Notes: generated by a model not told the origin, from the letters alone. 64,000 nucleotides of DNA from UBA12474 sp964549625 (GCA_964549625.1 CAZJVA010000003.1:15312-79311); one strand, 5' to 3'. Counted from the first letter of the stretch, positions 35,154-43,869 are shown. Program-made: numbers and translations.

Positions 35154-37775
35154 TTACTGCGTTTTTTTGAGACATATTTGAACGTCGCTAAATGGAGCGG
35201 TGATCTGGGTTTTTTTAGCGCGAAAATATGTGCGCAGATCTGTTTGATCACGCATGTCCTGTTGTAATTTAATAAATTTATTTCCGCAAAGTGTAAGTAC
35301 GTTTTGGGCCTTGGCTTCCAGCTTTTTAAGTTTTTTAAAGTTGTCATCATAGGTGTCGGTTAGGCCGAGCTCTTCGAGGATTTGCTTTGCTCCTCCATTG
35401 ATAAAAGATGAGTCGTAGAACTGTGCAAGAGCCTCATTAATTGGTTGGAGCTGGCCTGTTAGCTTGAGTTTCGTTACTAAATCTTTTATTTCGTATTGAT
35501 TTTTCTTCTGCTCCAGAAAGTCAAATATAGTGTTAAGTACGTAGTGCTGATGAATCCATTCGTCAGTATCGGGGATATGCTCTTCACTAATGAGCTTGAG
35601 ACTGTCGTACAAAAGGTTCTCTACAATAAGAGATTGCTTTTCGGTAGAAAGGTTGTCTGGTATTTGTGCATAAGAATAATACTCTTCTTCAGTGAGTTCT
35701 ATTTGTGGTTTTTTCAGCAGAAGGCTGGTGAGGGAGTAAAAGATCTTCGAGTGTTGCTGCTTTTGCTTTTCTTTTAACTGCTTGGTTAAGGTTGTTTTTT
35801 TGAGTGATGTTAACAGGTGTTCAACTGAAGCTTTTTGTTCTGGGGTGTTCATGTATTTAATAAGCCGATATAGCGTCTTGGGGTTGACGGAGAGCAGTGA
35901 AATTTTTGATTGCGGGGTTAATGTTGTGAGCATGTTTACTAATTGAAGAAACGCACCTGTGCTCAGATTTCTTATTAAGGGAGAGCTTTCGGTCTCTGAT
36001 TGGCTGGTGCATCGTGGTATGTCAACGTAGATTGAAACAAGTTTTTGTAAAAGCTTGTTTTTTGTCTTTGCAGGGAGAAGCTTAATTGTTTCTAGCAAAT
36101 GCGAAGCGCTAATTTCATCAAGAAGGTAACCGCCCAAAAACGAATCATTCCGTAAAATGGCCCATTGTATTTGTGGCTCTAATTGTTGAAGGCTGTTGGC
36201 AAGGTTTGGCGCAACGGAAGAAGTTTGTCTGATGTGAGGGATGACATCTTGAAAAAGCTTGCTAGCAAAGAATCGTGCCTGGTTTTGTAAAGAGAATGTG
36301 CTGATATGCTTAGCGAACTTTTTCCAAAAGGTTGAACTGAGCTTTGATGCTGTGTAGTAGGGCTCAAAAATATTGCTATTGCAATCAGTTTCATCTTGCA
36401 ATAGATATTCCATTTGGTCTTCTTCGGGCATCGTAGCAATTGTTTTTAAAAATTCTATGGCGACGGCGTCATCGATGATATGGTTCCATAATGTTGTTTT
36501 TTTCAAAAGGGCGTATTTAGCAAAGTTGGTTCGTTTTTGAAGTTCTTGCAAAAAGGTAATCTGTGTTTTGGGGGAAAATTTTTGTTGAAGGCGTGAGCCT
36601 TGAGAATAAAAAATTAGATCAGAGTATGTTTTCTGCAAGCCGTTTTCTATGTGAAAGTGTGCCCCTAGTTCCATAATAAGGGGGCGCATGAGGGGTTGCT
36701 GAAGTTGTGAGATAAATGTTATCTCATTGGCTTCTTGAGTCGTATTTAATAATTCTAGCAAGTTTTTTTCATTTTTTTCCTGCTCTGCTTGATGCTGTGA
36801 TGCAGGTAGCTCTTTTTGCCAGTATGTGTTGCAATCCAGGCCACGGATAAGTTCATCAATATAGTCGGCAATTACGATACGTTTCTCAGTTTTTAGCTCA
36901 TTATTTAGAAGATTTTTGTGTTGTTTGTTTGCGAGCGCGCAGAGGGTTTGGCGGCTTGTTTGATCATAGCCCGCAAGTGTTATACGTCCTATTATTTTCA
37001 TAATATGAAGGTTGGTAATTTTATTATCTGTTTGAAGGACGAGGCTTTTTAGGTGGAGGAGCAGTTGGCGGCAAAATTTTTGTTTTTCCTTGATTTCTGT
37101 TCGCAAAAGGAGCAGAAATGTTTCGTTCAAAAATTGTGCTTGTTTGCGTGGCGGTAAATTTGATATTTCGGCTAAAATCAGTGCAAATTCTTCGGGTTGG
37201 CTTATTTGATTTAGGCGTGTTGCCAGCTCACTAAGTTTGTTTATTTCTATTTGATGTGCATGAATCTTGTTTGGGTTGGTCTGCGCAGCTCTTACTTGGC
37301 ATATTTGGTTTATTTCTTTTGGAAATAACGCGTAGGTAGCAGGTTGTACGAGAGATTCATATAGTGGTTGCCATGCCGTTTGATGACTAAAATCTTCGAA
37401 TATTGGTTCTAGAGCGAGCATCATAAAGACGCGTTCTTTCGGCGTGCTCTGTAGTAATTGGTTGGCAAGCCAGTTGAATATTGCGGTGTGCTTGCTCAGG
37501 GGAACGAGTTCTCTAAATTCGGCAGCAATTTCTGCAGCAAGGGTGTTGGCTTTTTTAGCGTTGTTTAATTTTTCAGTAAGCAACGCGATTTGTTGCATAG
37601 GAAGGAGTGTGCGATATTGGTTCGTTGCTGTGTCTCTTGATTTAAATTCTTCGATAGCGTTTTCAGTGTTTTCAATTCGACGTTTTTTCTGGGGTGGTTG
37701 ATTGCCGGCTGGTAAAAACGAAAAATGAGTAAAACCTATTAGGATCAGCAAAAAAAAGTTACAAAAGTTTTTCAT
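35154..37775 (-). CDS. Exported helical protein with NLS-like motif, paralogue B
   Basis: A protein of about 873 residues starting at ATG 37775 (MKNFCNFFLLILIGFTHFSF), a clear signal peptide; an upstream start would overlap nurA. Right after the leader comes NQPPQKKRRIEN, matching PPHKKRRLN in paralogue A. The body is all-helical and rich in Leu/Gln/Lys, with patterns such as LPAKTKNKLLQKL and LPPRKQAQFLNE that could be HEAT-like repeats. It ends in FSDVQICLKKTQ. It lies 14 nt upstream of paralogue A on the same strand, so they are probably one operon. Function unknown. Confidence 0.7.
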   Translation of the reverse strand: MKNFCNFFLLILIGFTHFSFLPAGNQPPQKKRRIENTENAIEEFKSRDTATNQYRTLLPMQQIALLTEKLNNAKKANTLAAEIAAEFRELVPLSKHTAIFNWLANQLLQSTPKERVFMMLALEPIFEDFSHQTAWQPLYESLVQPATYALFPKEINQICQVRAAQTNPNKIHAHQIEINKLSELATRLNQISQPEEFALILAEISNLPPRKQAQFLNETFLLLLRTEIKEKQKFCRQLLLHLKSLVLQTDNKITNLHIMKIIGRITLAGYDQTSRQTLCALANKQHKNLLNNELKTEKRIVIADYIDELIRGLDCNTYWQKELPASQHQAEQEKNEKNLLELLNTTQEANEITFISQLQQPLMRPLIMELGAHFHIENGLQKTYSDLIFYSQGSRLQQKFSPKTQITFLQELQKRTNFAKYALLKKTTLWNHIIDDAVAIEFLKTIATMPEEDQMEYLLQDETDCNSNIFEPYYTASKLSSTFWKKFAKHISTFSLQNQARFFASKLFQDVIPHIRQTSSVAPNLANSLQQLEPQIQWAILRNDSFLGGYLLDEISASHLLETIKLLPAKTKNKLLQKLVSIYVDIPRCTSQSETESSPLIRNLSTGAFLQLVNMLTTLTPQSKISLLSVNPKTLYRLIKYMNTPEQKASVEHLLTSLKKTTLTKQLKEKQKQQHSKIFYSLTSLLLKKPQIELTEEEYYSYAQIPDNLSTEKQSLIVENLLYDSLKLISEEHIPDTDEWIHQHYVLNTIFDFLEQKKNQYEIKDLVTKLKLTGQLQPINEALAQFYDSSFINGGAKQILEELGLTDTYDDNFKKLKKLEAKAQNVLTLCGNKFIKLQQDMRDQTDLRTYFRAKKTQITAPFSDVQICLKKTQ

Positions 37776-37858
37776 AAAAAAGGGGGCCTTGCGACTAGTG
37801 TTTATTGATAATATAGGTAAAAGCATACAATTTTTATTACGTTTGGTAAATATTGGGC

Positions 37859-38935
37859 CTACAGAAGGGGGCGCTGCTTTTGTATTTGCTTTTTCGAATA
37901 ACGCCAAAGAGTATTGTGGTTGGAAAGTTTTTGTAAGACAAATTGACGGTCGTATTCTCTTATTACTGCTTGTTCGTGGGCTTCTGCGAGAGCTATGGGA
38001 TAGCCTTTTCCTTTACTCATTTGATCAGTAATCCATTGCATGCAGGCGTGTAGAGTTGATGGTTCTTTTGCGATCCATGATGGCACTTCGATTCGTCCGA
38101 TTTCTTCGTTGTGATTGAGATAAACAAAATACGGGTGCAGCCTTTCGGGATATAGCCTGCTTATTGGTGCAGAAGTTTTGAATACGGGGGTGTAGTTCAT
38201 ATTAGGGAGCGTCTTTTGTAGCACTTCTAAATCGGTGTAGCCGTAGCAGGTTGTTTTTAGATTTGGGTTTTTGGCGACGATAAGGTCGATAAGGTCTCGA
38301 CTTTTAGGTGCACTGATATAACTGCAATAGAAAGTCATATGATGCGAAATTTCTTGAAGGGCATGTAGATATTCGTAGAGAAAGTAGTCGGCATGTGGTG
38401 CGGGATTTTCTGGGGTTCCCAGGTGCCAAAATATTAGGGAACCATCAAAGACAATAAGGTTGGGTTTTTGTTCTGCAATGGTGCGGGCGTATTTAAATTC
38501 ATGGAGTGATCGCAGGGCGTCTGTAGCGCTTTCGCTGAGTGCCTCTTTTTGTAGGTGGGGCGGTAGGTCTTGCCGGGTGTAAATAATCGGATGGGATCCT
38601 AGCAAAGCAGTGCTTTTGGTTTCGCCATATGCAAATCCTGCATAACCAATATTAATCAGTGCGGCGTGAACGCCAAAGTGACGGTCTGGATAGATTTGTG
38701 ATCCATCAATAGCATAGATAGTGTACGGCTTGCTGGCTGGCGCGCAGGTGGTAAATCCGTTGAGTGGTCCGTCCCACGTGGCAATAGGTTGTTTGGTCTC
38801 TGAAAAATTTTTATAGGTTGCGGTTTGGATGGAGCGCCAAGCGGTTAATACTTCGTTACATGTTTCTTGAAACCAAGCGTCTTCGTTTTTAAGGGCTTGA
38901 GATATTTTTTGTTCTAGCGCAAGGCGGTCAAGCAT
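37859..38935 (-). CDS. nurA: NurA-domain nuclease
   Basis: NurA is a 5'-3' nuclease that works with the HerA helicase in archaeal end resection. Key features are the metal-binding YAIDGSQIYPDRH near residue 75, LIVFDGSLIFW near residue 160, and the C-terminal YPIALAEAHEQAVIREYDRQ, a typical NurA ending. Length (358) is normal. I start at ATG 38935 (MLDRLALEQ); an upstream start adds nine residues. It overlaps the stop of the SufU-like gene. No herA is present in the window. Confidence 0.85.
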   Translation of the reverse strand: MLDRLALEQKISQALKNEDAWFQETCNEVLTAWRSIQTATYKNFSETKQPIATWDGPLNGFTTCAPASKPYTIYAIDGSQIYPDRHFGVHAALINIGYAGFAYGETKSTALLGSHPIIYTRQDLPPHLQKEALSESATDALRSLHEFKYARTIAEQKPNLIVFDGSLIFWHLGTPENPAPHADYFLYEYLHALQEISHHMTFYCSYISAPKSRDLIDLIVAKNPNLKTTCYGYTDLEVLQKTLPNMNYTPVFKTSAPISRLYPERLHPYFVYLNHNEEIGRIEVPSWIAKEPSTLHACMQWITDQMSKGKGYPIALAEAHEQAVIREYDRQFVLQKLSNHNTLWRYSKKQIQKQRPLL

Positions 38936-39308
38936 GGGCAGATAACCCTTCTTTAAGGCCATTGAGAATGAAAACTAAAAGCGCAAATCGGCTTGGGCCA
39001 ACTTCTAAAGGAAGAATCGTTTGGATCTCTTTGTCAGTTAATTGGAGGATATCCGCTATGTTTTTTCCTTCAGTATATTGGCAGAGAAGCTCTGCAAAAA
39101 TCTGCCCTAACATTGAGCCATTTCCGCTAAAGGCGAGCTCCTTGATCATTCCATCTTCGATGACGCCACTAAAAGTTACCTGATCCCCGCATGCAGGGCT
39201 TTTGGCTTCTGCGGTCATGTTGGCATTTGAAATTGATTTTCGATGGGGTGCGTTTTTGTAGAGTTCTGCATATGTATCGCCATATAGCTTGGCATTTGCT
39301 TCAGGCAT
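38928..39308 (-). CDS. SufU/IscU-like protein lacking two of three ligand cysteines
   Basis: The 126-residue protein aligns with SufU/IscU-type Fe-S scaffolds: LYGDTYAELYKN, the SPACGDQV motif (Cys40, Asp42), the glycine turn FSGNGSMLGQIFAELL and a C-terminal helix GPSRFALLVFILNGLKE. In SufU the second ligand cysteine lies in the GxGC turn and the third in the RxKCATL motif; here these are Ser65 and Phe108. Only Cys40 and a non-equivalent Cys76 remain. It may not hold an Fe-S cluster and could have a different role. It overlaps nurA by 8 nt and is probably co-transcribed. No sufS or sufB is nearby. Confidence 0.8.
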   Translation of the reverse strand: MPEANAKLYGDTYAELYKNAPHRKSISNANMTAEAKSPACGDQVTFSGVIEDGMIKELAFSGNGSMLGQIFAELLCQYTEGKNIADILQLTDKEIQTILPLEVGPSRFALLVFILNGLKEGLSAHA

Positions 39309-39753
39309 AAAAACCTCTTGTTTTGGCGGGTGAGATAGCGTGTTTTATCTTAACGTATTTTTTGCGAAAGAAGGAAGCTACCTACGTTTTGTTAATTAGG
39401 TTTTGTGCCCTTACTTTATTATGTAAGAGGGTATTGGTTGTAGTAAGTTTTTTGATTATTGAATTGCCGGCATAGACATGGGCGTGTAATTATTGTTCTT
39501 TGCTCGATACTGTTTTGCAAAAAACACCACTTAATGGAGCATAAACAAATATTGCTTGGAGCTCTGGTTGACATTAGGAGTTTGTTGCTACTTGTTGGTT
39601 GGCTTTTTCCTGCTTTTGAACTTTTGTTATTGAGAAGAGGTCTTGTTGTTTCATATTGAGATCGAGGTGGCTTAATCTATCAGATTTTTTCTGCTTTTCT
39701 TCTTGTGAAATAATATTTACTTCTTTTAAATTGATTGGTTTTTTGAGTCGATT
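39309..39753 (-). other. Region between the SufU-like gene and the deamidase-like array
   Basis: 445 bp. The part 39574-39753 is an open minus-strand frame continuing the gene at 39754 beyond its TAA (see findings). The part 39309-39573 shows no convincing gene or terminator; a small plus-strand frame at 39459-39659 looks like a shadow of the open minus-strand frame. Confidence 0.5.
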
Positions 39754-40617
39754 TTATTCTTGGATGGTCTTTGTTAGGGTTGTTTTGAACTTATCAATAT
39801 CGAGGAAGTTCATCGCATAGGGGTTATGGGTACGCAGCTCTGCGTCGTTTTTGGTGAAGGCCTCGAGTATTTTTTTGCAAAAAGCATGGAATGAAGCCTG
39901 TGTTAGCGAAAAAAATGGTTCATTGGGAACATCCGTATTAAAAAAGTTTTCTTTGCGTGGCGCGGTGCAAAAGATATTCATATTTACATCGACTAGCATG
40001 TAGCGATTGGCAAGTTCGCAATGATCCATGTATTCGTAATATTCTTGTGCATTATTTTCGTTGCATTCAGCTCCAAATGAAAATCCAACTTCTTTTATTT
40101 GGTTTGGATCTTTTATATGTAGTTTTTCAACGAGATACTTCTTTATTTTTTTTATCGATTTTATTTGGTTCATTTTTATTCTTTGGGCCCATTCGGGGGC
40201 TACGGTTGTGTTGGCAAATATTATGCCTGAGATTGGGGAGTTAGTAGCAGAATTTTTTATTTTTAGGACTTCTCGAGCTATTTTGTTAAGTTGTTCTATT
40301 TTATTGGCAAGACTGTAGTGAAATATTATTGTTTTTTGACCATTGGTAAGGGCAATGAGATGGCATGGATAAAGTGGGCCGACGAGAGCTTTTTTTGTTG
40401 ATCCTTTTTCTAGCACCATATATCGGGATTCTAAGAGTAGTGTTGTATCTTTTTTTTCTTGTTCGTCTAATCCTTTGTAGGGAAATGGCAGGACGATAGT
40501 TTTTTCTGTGCCGGGCTTTAGAATTGAGGGGAATGTATGGGTATAAAATTGCCCAGAAAATACCGCTAATGGACAAAGTGAAAAATAAAATACTACGGCG
40601 AGTTTAAAAGTTGACAT
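39754..40617 (-). CDS. Exported Cys/His-motif protein, deamidase-like family member 1
   Basis: The 287-residue protein has a signal peptide (MSTFKLAVVFYFSLCPLAVF) and then the family core: IVLPFPYKGL, SRYMVLEKG, the block ALVGPLYPCHLIAL with Cys85, and IIFH with His100. The Cys-His spacing is 15, against 17 in its three relatives. A helix, a strand (ISGIIFANT) and another helix (KKIKKYLVEKLHI) follow, an order like CheD. A CheD/CNF-type deamidase is my inference; no function is known. After the TAA the same frame stays open for 59 codons. It is last in the minus-strand array. Confidence 0.7.
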   Translation of the reverse strand: MSTFKLAVVFYFSLCPLAVFSGQFYTHTFPSILKPGTEKTIVLPFPYKGLDEQEKKDTTLLLESRYMVLEKGSTKKALVGPLYPCHLIALTNGQKTIIFHYSLANKIEQLNKIAREVLKIKNSATNSPISGIIFANTTVAPEWAQRIKMNQIKSIKKIKKYLVEKLHIKDPNQIKEVGFSFGAECNENNAQEYYEYMDHCELANRYMLVDVNMNIFCTAPRKENFFNTDVPNEPFFSLTQASFHAFCKKILEAFTKNDAELRTHNPYAMNFLDIDKFKTTLTKTIQE

Positions 40618-40778
40618 AACTGCTCCCAGCGTGAGGACTTTTTAATTTATATAGTCTTATAATATTTTTAATTTTCAACTTGCCAAGTTTTTTCAGCATA
40701 GATAAAGATTTCTTCGAGAATTTTTATGTACAACCAGCTCTCGACTAAGGCGAGTCAAGGGCTATTTGTTTTGCGCGT

Positions 40779-41291
40779 TTAGTTGGCAGGTTTCTCAAGT
40801 ACGCAAAGGTTTCCGAAGCATTGTTTTTCTTTAAAGCCATGTTTTTTATAGAGCGCATATGCACCTGTATTTTCAACCTTGTTTGTATTTAGTCGGACTG
40901 TGGAATTTTTTAGGGAGGAGTTTAGCACATGGTTCAGGAGCTGGGTGCCAATACCTTGTGTTCGACAATTGTTCCGTACGAAAAGGGTCTCAATATAAGC
41001 ATTTACTGGGGTTAGTTTGATAAATGCAATCATACCCACAACAATGGAGTCTTTGATTGCAACGATTATTTGATATTTCTCAAACAGAGCTTCTATGTAG
41101 CGCGCTATTCGCTCGTTGCAAATAGTTGGGTCTTTGAAAAGGCTTTCCTTGGCTTCGGCCGTTTGGTGTAATGTGATACATTGAGGTAAATGGGTGTCTG
41201 TGTTCGCTGGAGTAGTTTTTACTGCAGTATGGATTATGTTTTTTGTACCCAATAATAGAATGAACGCGGTTAATAAAAGGTTTTTTTTCAT
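40779..41291 (-). CDS. Exported GNAT-family acetyltransferase
   Basis: The 170-residue protein has a signal peptide (MKKNLLLTAFILLLGTKNII) in front of a GNAT domain. The acetyl-CoA-binding motif is RTQGIGTQLLNHVL (R/QxxGxG/A) near residues 109-122, preceded by the strand AYIETLFV and followed by NTGAYALYKKHGF, the typical C-terminal part. GNAT enzymes are normally cytoplasmic, so the export signal is unusual. It is embedded in the array of deamidase-like genes, between members 1 and 2. The substrate is unknown; a host protein is possible. Confidence 0.82.
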   Translation of the reverse strand: MKKNLLLTAFILLLGTKNIIHTAVKTTPANTDTHLPQCITLHQTAEAKESLFKDPTICNERIARYIEALFEKYQIIVAIKDSIVVGMIAFIKLTPVNAYIETLFVRNNCRTQGIGTQLLNHVLNSSLKNSTVRLNTNKVENTGAYALYKKHGFKEKQCFGNLCVLEKPAN

Positions 41292-41300
41292 GTTTTTTTC

Positions 41301-42113
41301 TTATGCTAACTCGATAAAGTCGTCATGGTTATAGTGAGTAAAAGGTGAGGTGAATTTGCTTTTTATTTCGGCTTTTTTGTAATTGCCCATAGCATCTTGA
41401 GTTTTCCTGCGGCGTTCTTCTATGTGCAGCTCGTTAAAAGTAGTCTTATTGAAGATGTTTTCATGCATAAAACATATGCTCATTGGTTTAAATTCAGTGT
41501 TGAAGAAGACGCCAAGTTCAGCATATTCGTATTCGCCGAGTTCGTAATCTTGGTACGGCGAGTGATATATTTTTGCGGCGATTTGTTTGCGATCGGCAAT
41601 TTTGAAAAACGAAACGATGCAGTCTTTGATAGCTTTAACCTTTTCTGATTGTTTTTGACCTGTATAGGCTTTTGGGAAGATCCATTCAAACCGTGGGTCA
41701 CATGCATTAGTGAAGATGAGGCCTGTAATATCCTTAGAATTTTGTATCTTGAGCTTTGCTTGTGCGTGTTCGCATAGCTTCTTAATGCTATTTGAGTCAT
41801 GCAGGTGAAAAAAAACAGCGGTCCCTGTTTGGGTGTTTTTAAGTGCAACAAGTTTGCATGGTTGCAATGGACCAATAGCAACGGTTTTCTGAGAGTCTTT
41901 GCTTAAAGAGGTGAAGTGATATTCGGGTATAATAACGATGTTTTTTCGTTCTTCATTAGATAAGTGTTTGTATTGAAATGGCAAAACAACGATTTTTTTC
42001 GATTGGTTGGGGAATAAGGTGAGTTTGTTCTGGCAAGTATAGAGCCTTGTTGCTGTGCAGGTTATTAATAAACAGCTGCTTGCGATTTTAAAGAAAGGGT
42101 GTTTGGTATTCAT
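41301..42113 (-). CDS. Exported Cys/His-motif protein, deamidase-like family member 2
   Basis: The 270-residue protein starts with a hydrophobic leader containing cysteines (KIASSCLLITCTATRLYTC), possibly a lipoprotein signal. It has IVVLPFQYKHL, IPEYHFTSL, the block AIGPLQPCKLVAL with Cys86, and VFFH with His103 (spacing 17), followed by LHDSNSIKKLCEHAQ and the strand ITGLIFTNA. The C-terminal half ends in FTHYNHDDFIELA. It is 9 nt upstream of the GNAT gene on the same strand. Function inferred only from motif similarity to CheD/CNF deamidases. Confidence 0.7.
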   Translation of the reverse strand: MNTKHPFFKIASSCLLITCTATRLYTCQNKLTLFPNQSKKIVVLPFQYKHLSNEERKNIVIIPEYHFTSLSKDSQKTVAIGPLQPCKLVALKNTQTGTAVFFHLHDSNSIKKLCEHAQAKLKIQNSKDITGLIFTNACDPRFEWIFPKAYTGQKQSEKVKAIKDCIVSFFKIADRKQIAAKIYHSPYQDYELGEYEYAELGVFFNTEFKPMSICFMHENIFNKTTFNELHIEERRRKTQDAMGNYKKAEIKSKFTSPFTHYNHDDFIELA

Positions 42114-42149
42114 GATAATTTTCTCTTTATGATGTAAAATTGTTTGTTT

Positions 42150-43016
42150 TTATTTGATTTCTACGAATCCTGAGTATTCGTAATATTCGTACGCATAAGG
42201 ATATTCTTGTTGAACTTTTTTAATGTTTTCTCGCTTGTTTAGTTCTTCTCGAAATTTGCGTAGGCGTTTCTTTCGCGGTAATTTTTCAAGTCCAGGAATT
42301 TGAAATGCATTTTCATGCATAGGGCAGCAGCATGTTTTGTTTAAGTCTTTGTCTACGATTATGAACGATTGGGCAAATGCATAATCTTTCAAGCTGGCAT
42401 TATTGATGACTGGCATTATTTCGCCGACAATTTGGTCATGATCTTTTTCTGTAGCTGTTTGTTGAATTCCAAAAAATTTAACTATTTTGTTCCCAATGAA
42501 TTTTAGTTTATCTCGCTGTGTTGCGTGCGTGCTTTGGTAGGGAAAGGGTCTTTCGGAGAGTTCTTTGTTAATAGCCTCGATATACCGGGAGGTTGCGGCG
42601 TAAAGAAAGCATTCTATATTGCTTGGACTTTTGATAGGGGCGAGTGCTTTTTCTGCTGTTTGACACAATTTAGTTGTATTGTTGCCATCGCTTTTATGAA
42701 AGATAGCAACTTTGCCATTCTCCTTGTTTTTGATAATAACAAGCTTGCAGGGACTGAGTGGGCCGACCAGTGCTTTTTTTGTGCAATTTTTTTCTAGAAC
42801 GGTGTAATGGCATTCGGGAATGAAAATGAGATTGCCTTTTTCGTTTTCTGTTAAAGTCTGGTATTTGAAGGGTAAGCGAACCTCGGTTGGCGCCGTCCCT
42901 GGTTTTAGGACGAGGTGCTCGCTTATTCCTGCAAAAATTGACGCACCAACAAGTGCGGCCGATGCGCCGATAATAAGGCGAATGCTGATAATCGGTTGTT
43001 TCATAATCATACTCAT
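42150..43016 (-). CDS. Exported Cys/His-motif protein, deamidase-like family member 3
   Basis: I start at ATG 43016 (or 43004, MKQPIISIRLIIGASAALVG), which gives a signal peptide; an upstream ATG at 43088 would overlap the next gene by 41 nt. The core has VRLPFKYQTL, ECHYTVLEK, ALVGPLSPCKLVII with Cys90, AIFH with His107 (spacing 17) and KSDGNNTTKLCQTAE. The C-terminus contains a Tyr-rich stretch (YPYAYEYYEYSG). Same operon as members 1, 2 and 4 by strand and spacing. Confidence 0.7.
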   Translation of the reverse strand: MSMIMKQPIISIRLIIGASAALVGASIFAGISEHLVLKPGTAPTEVRLPFKYQTLTENEKGNLIFIPECHYTVLEKNCTKKALVGPLSPCKLVIIKNKENGKVAIFHKSDGNNTTKLCQTAEKALAPIKSPSNIECFLYAATSRYIEAINKELSERPFPYQSTHATQRDKLKFIGNKIVKFFGIQQTATEKDHDQIVGEIMPVINNASLKDYAFAQSFIIVDKDLNKTCCCPMHENAFQIPGLEKLPRKKRLRKFREELNKRENIKKVQQEYPYAYEYYEYSGFVEIK

Positions 43017-43047
43017 GGTCTTTGAGTGTACTTTACGTGTTTTCTTG

Positions 43048-43869
43048 TCATGTATTGTTTTCAGCAGGAAAGAAACCGAGTTCTTCATAAGTCGGTCCTT
43101 TTATTTTGAAGTGTCTTAGTATTTTTTCGGGGGAACATTTTTTGAAGTATTTATTCATATAAATTTCTTGTTGCTTTTCGGGGGAAGATGTTTCTAGATG
43201 TGGGATATTAAAAATGTTTTCTTGAATCGGGCAGATACTGTTTTTGTTGAGTTTATTGTCAATAAGAACATAGAGATGTCCCAGGAAAGCGTAAGGATCA
43301 AAAAGTTCATTCTTTGTGTGAAATATTTGTGCTTGAATTTGTTCATGGTCCTTAATTTTGAACCAATTAACTAGCACATTTTTTATGTAGTTAATTTTTA
43401 GTTTTTGCGTTGGATGAAAGCCTAGAATTTTATGCCAGGCATATTTTTTATCCACCTCAGGCGATGATACGCTGAATATAAAGCCACGAATGTCTTCTGG
43501 TTTAATGTTTTTTCGGAAATTATCCTGCGCTATTGCGCAAAGTTTTTCTGAACTGTTTCCATCATTTTTGTGGAAAATGATGGCCTTATTAGTTTTGCTA
43601 TCTTGAAGTGCAACAAGCTTGCAGGGCTGTAGGGGACCGACAATCGCGCACTCTGTTTTTCCTTCCTCGAGGACCATATAGCGTAGTTCAGGAACATACA
43701 TTAATTTGCTTTTTTCTTGCGCTGTTAATGAACGATAGGCAAACGGCAATAAGATTTCTTTTGTGCTTGTATTTTCGGGTGGGATTGATAGGTGATATGG
43801 GACGCCGCTATGACTTTGCTTGCACCATACTATACTGAGCAATAGAAAGAGTGTTCGGGCATTTTTCAT
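43048..43869 (-). CDS. Exported Cys/His-motif protein, deamidase-like family member 4
   Basis: The 273-residue protein is first in the minus-strand array. The signal peptide is MKNARTLFLLLSIVWCKQSHSG. The core has ILLPFAYRSL, ELRYMVLEEG, AIVGPLQPCKLVAL with Cys83, AIIFH with His100 (spacing 17), then KNDGNSSEKLCAIAQ. A strand (IRGFIFSVSSP) and helix (INYIKNVLVNWFKI) follow in the order expected of the CheD fold. The conserved threonine six residues before the CheD cysteine is a valine here, so activity is uncertain. Confidence 0.7.
   Translation of the reverse strand: MKNARTLFLLLSIVWCKQSHSGVPYHLSIPPENTSTKEILLPFAYRSLTAQEKSKLMYVPELRYMVLEEGKTECAIVGPLQPCKLVALQDSKTNKAIIFHKNDGNSSEKLCAIAQDNFRKNIKPEDIRGFIFSVSSPEVDKKYAWHKILGFHPTQKLKINYIKNVLVNWFKIKDHEQIQAQIFHTKNELFDPYAFLGHLYVLIDNKLNKNSICPIQENIFNIPHLETSSPEKQQEIYMNKYFKKCSPEKILRHFKIKGPTYEELGFFPAENNT

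Noticed and set aside
39459..39659. Small plus-strand frame
   Set aside because: It lies opposite the open tail of the array gene and has no start signal or homologue.
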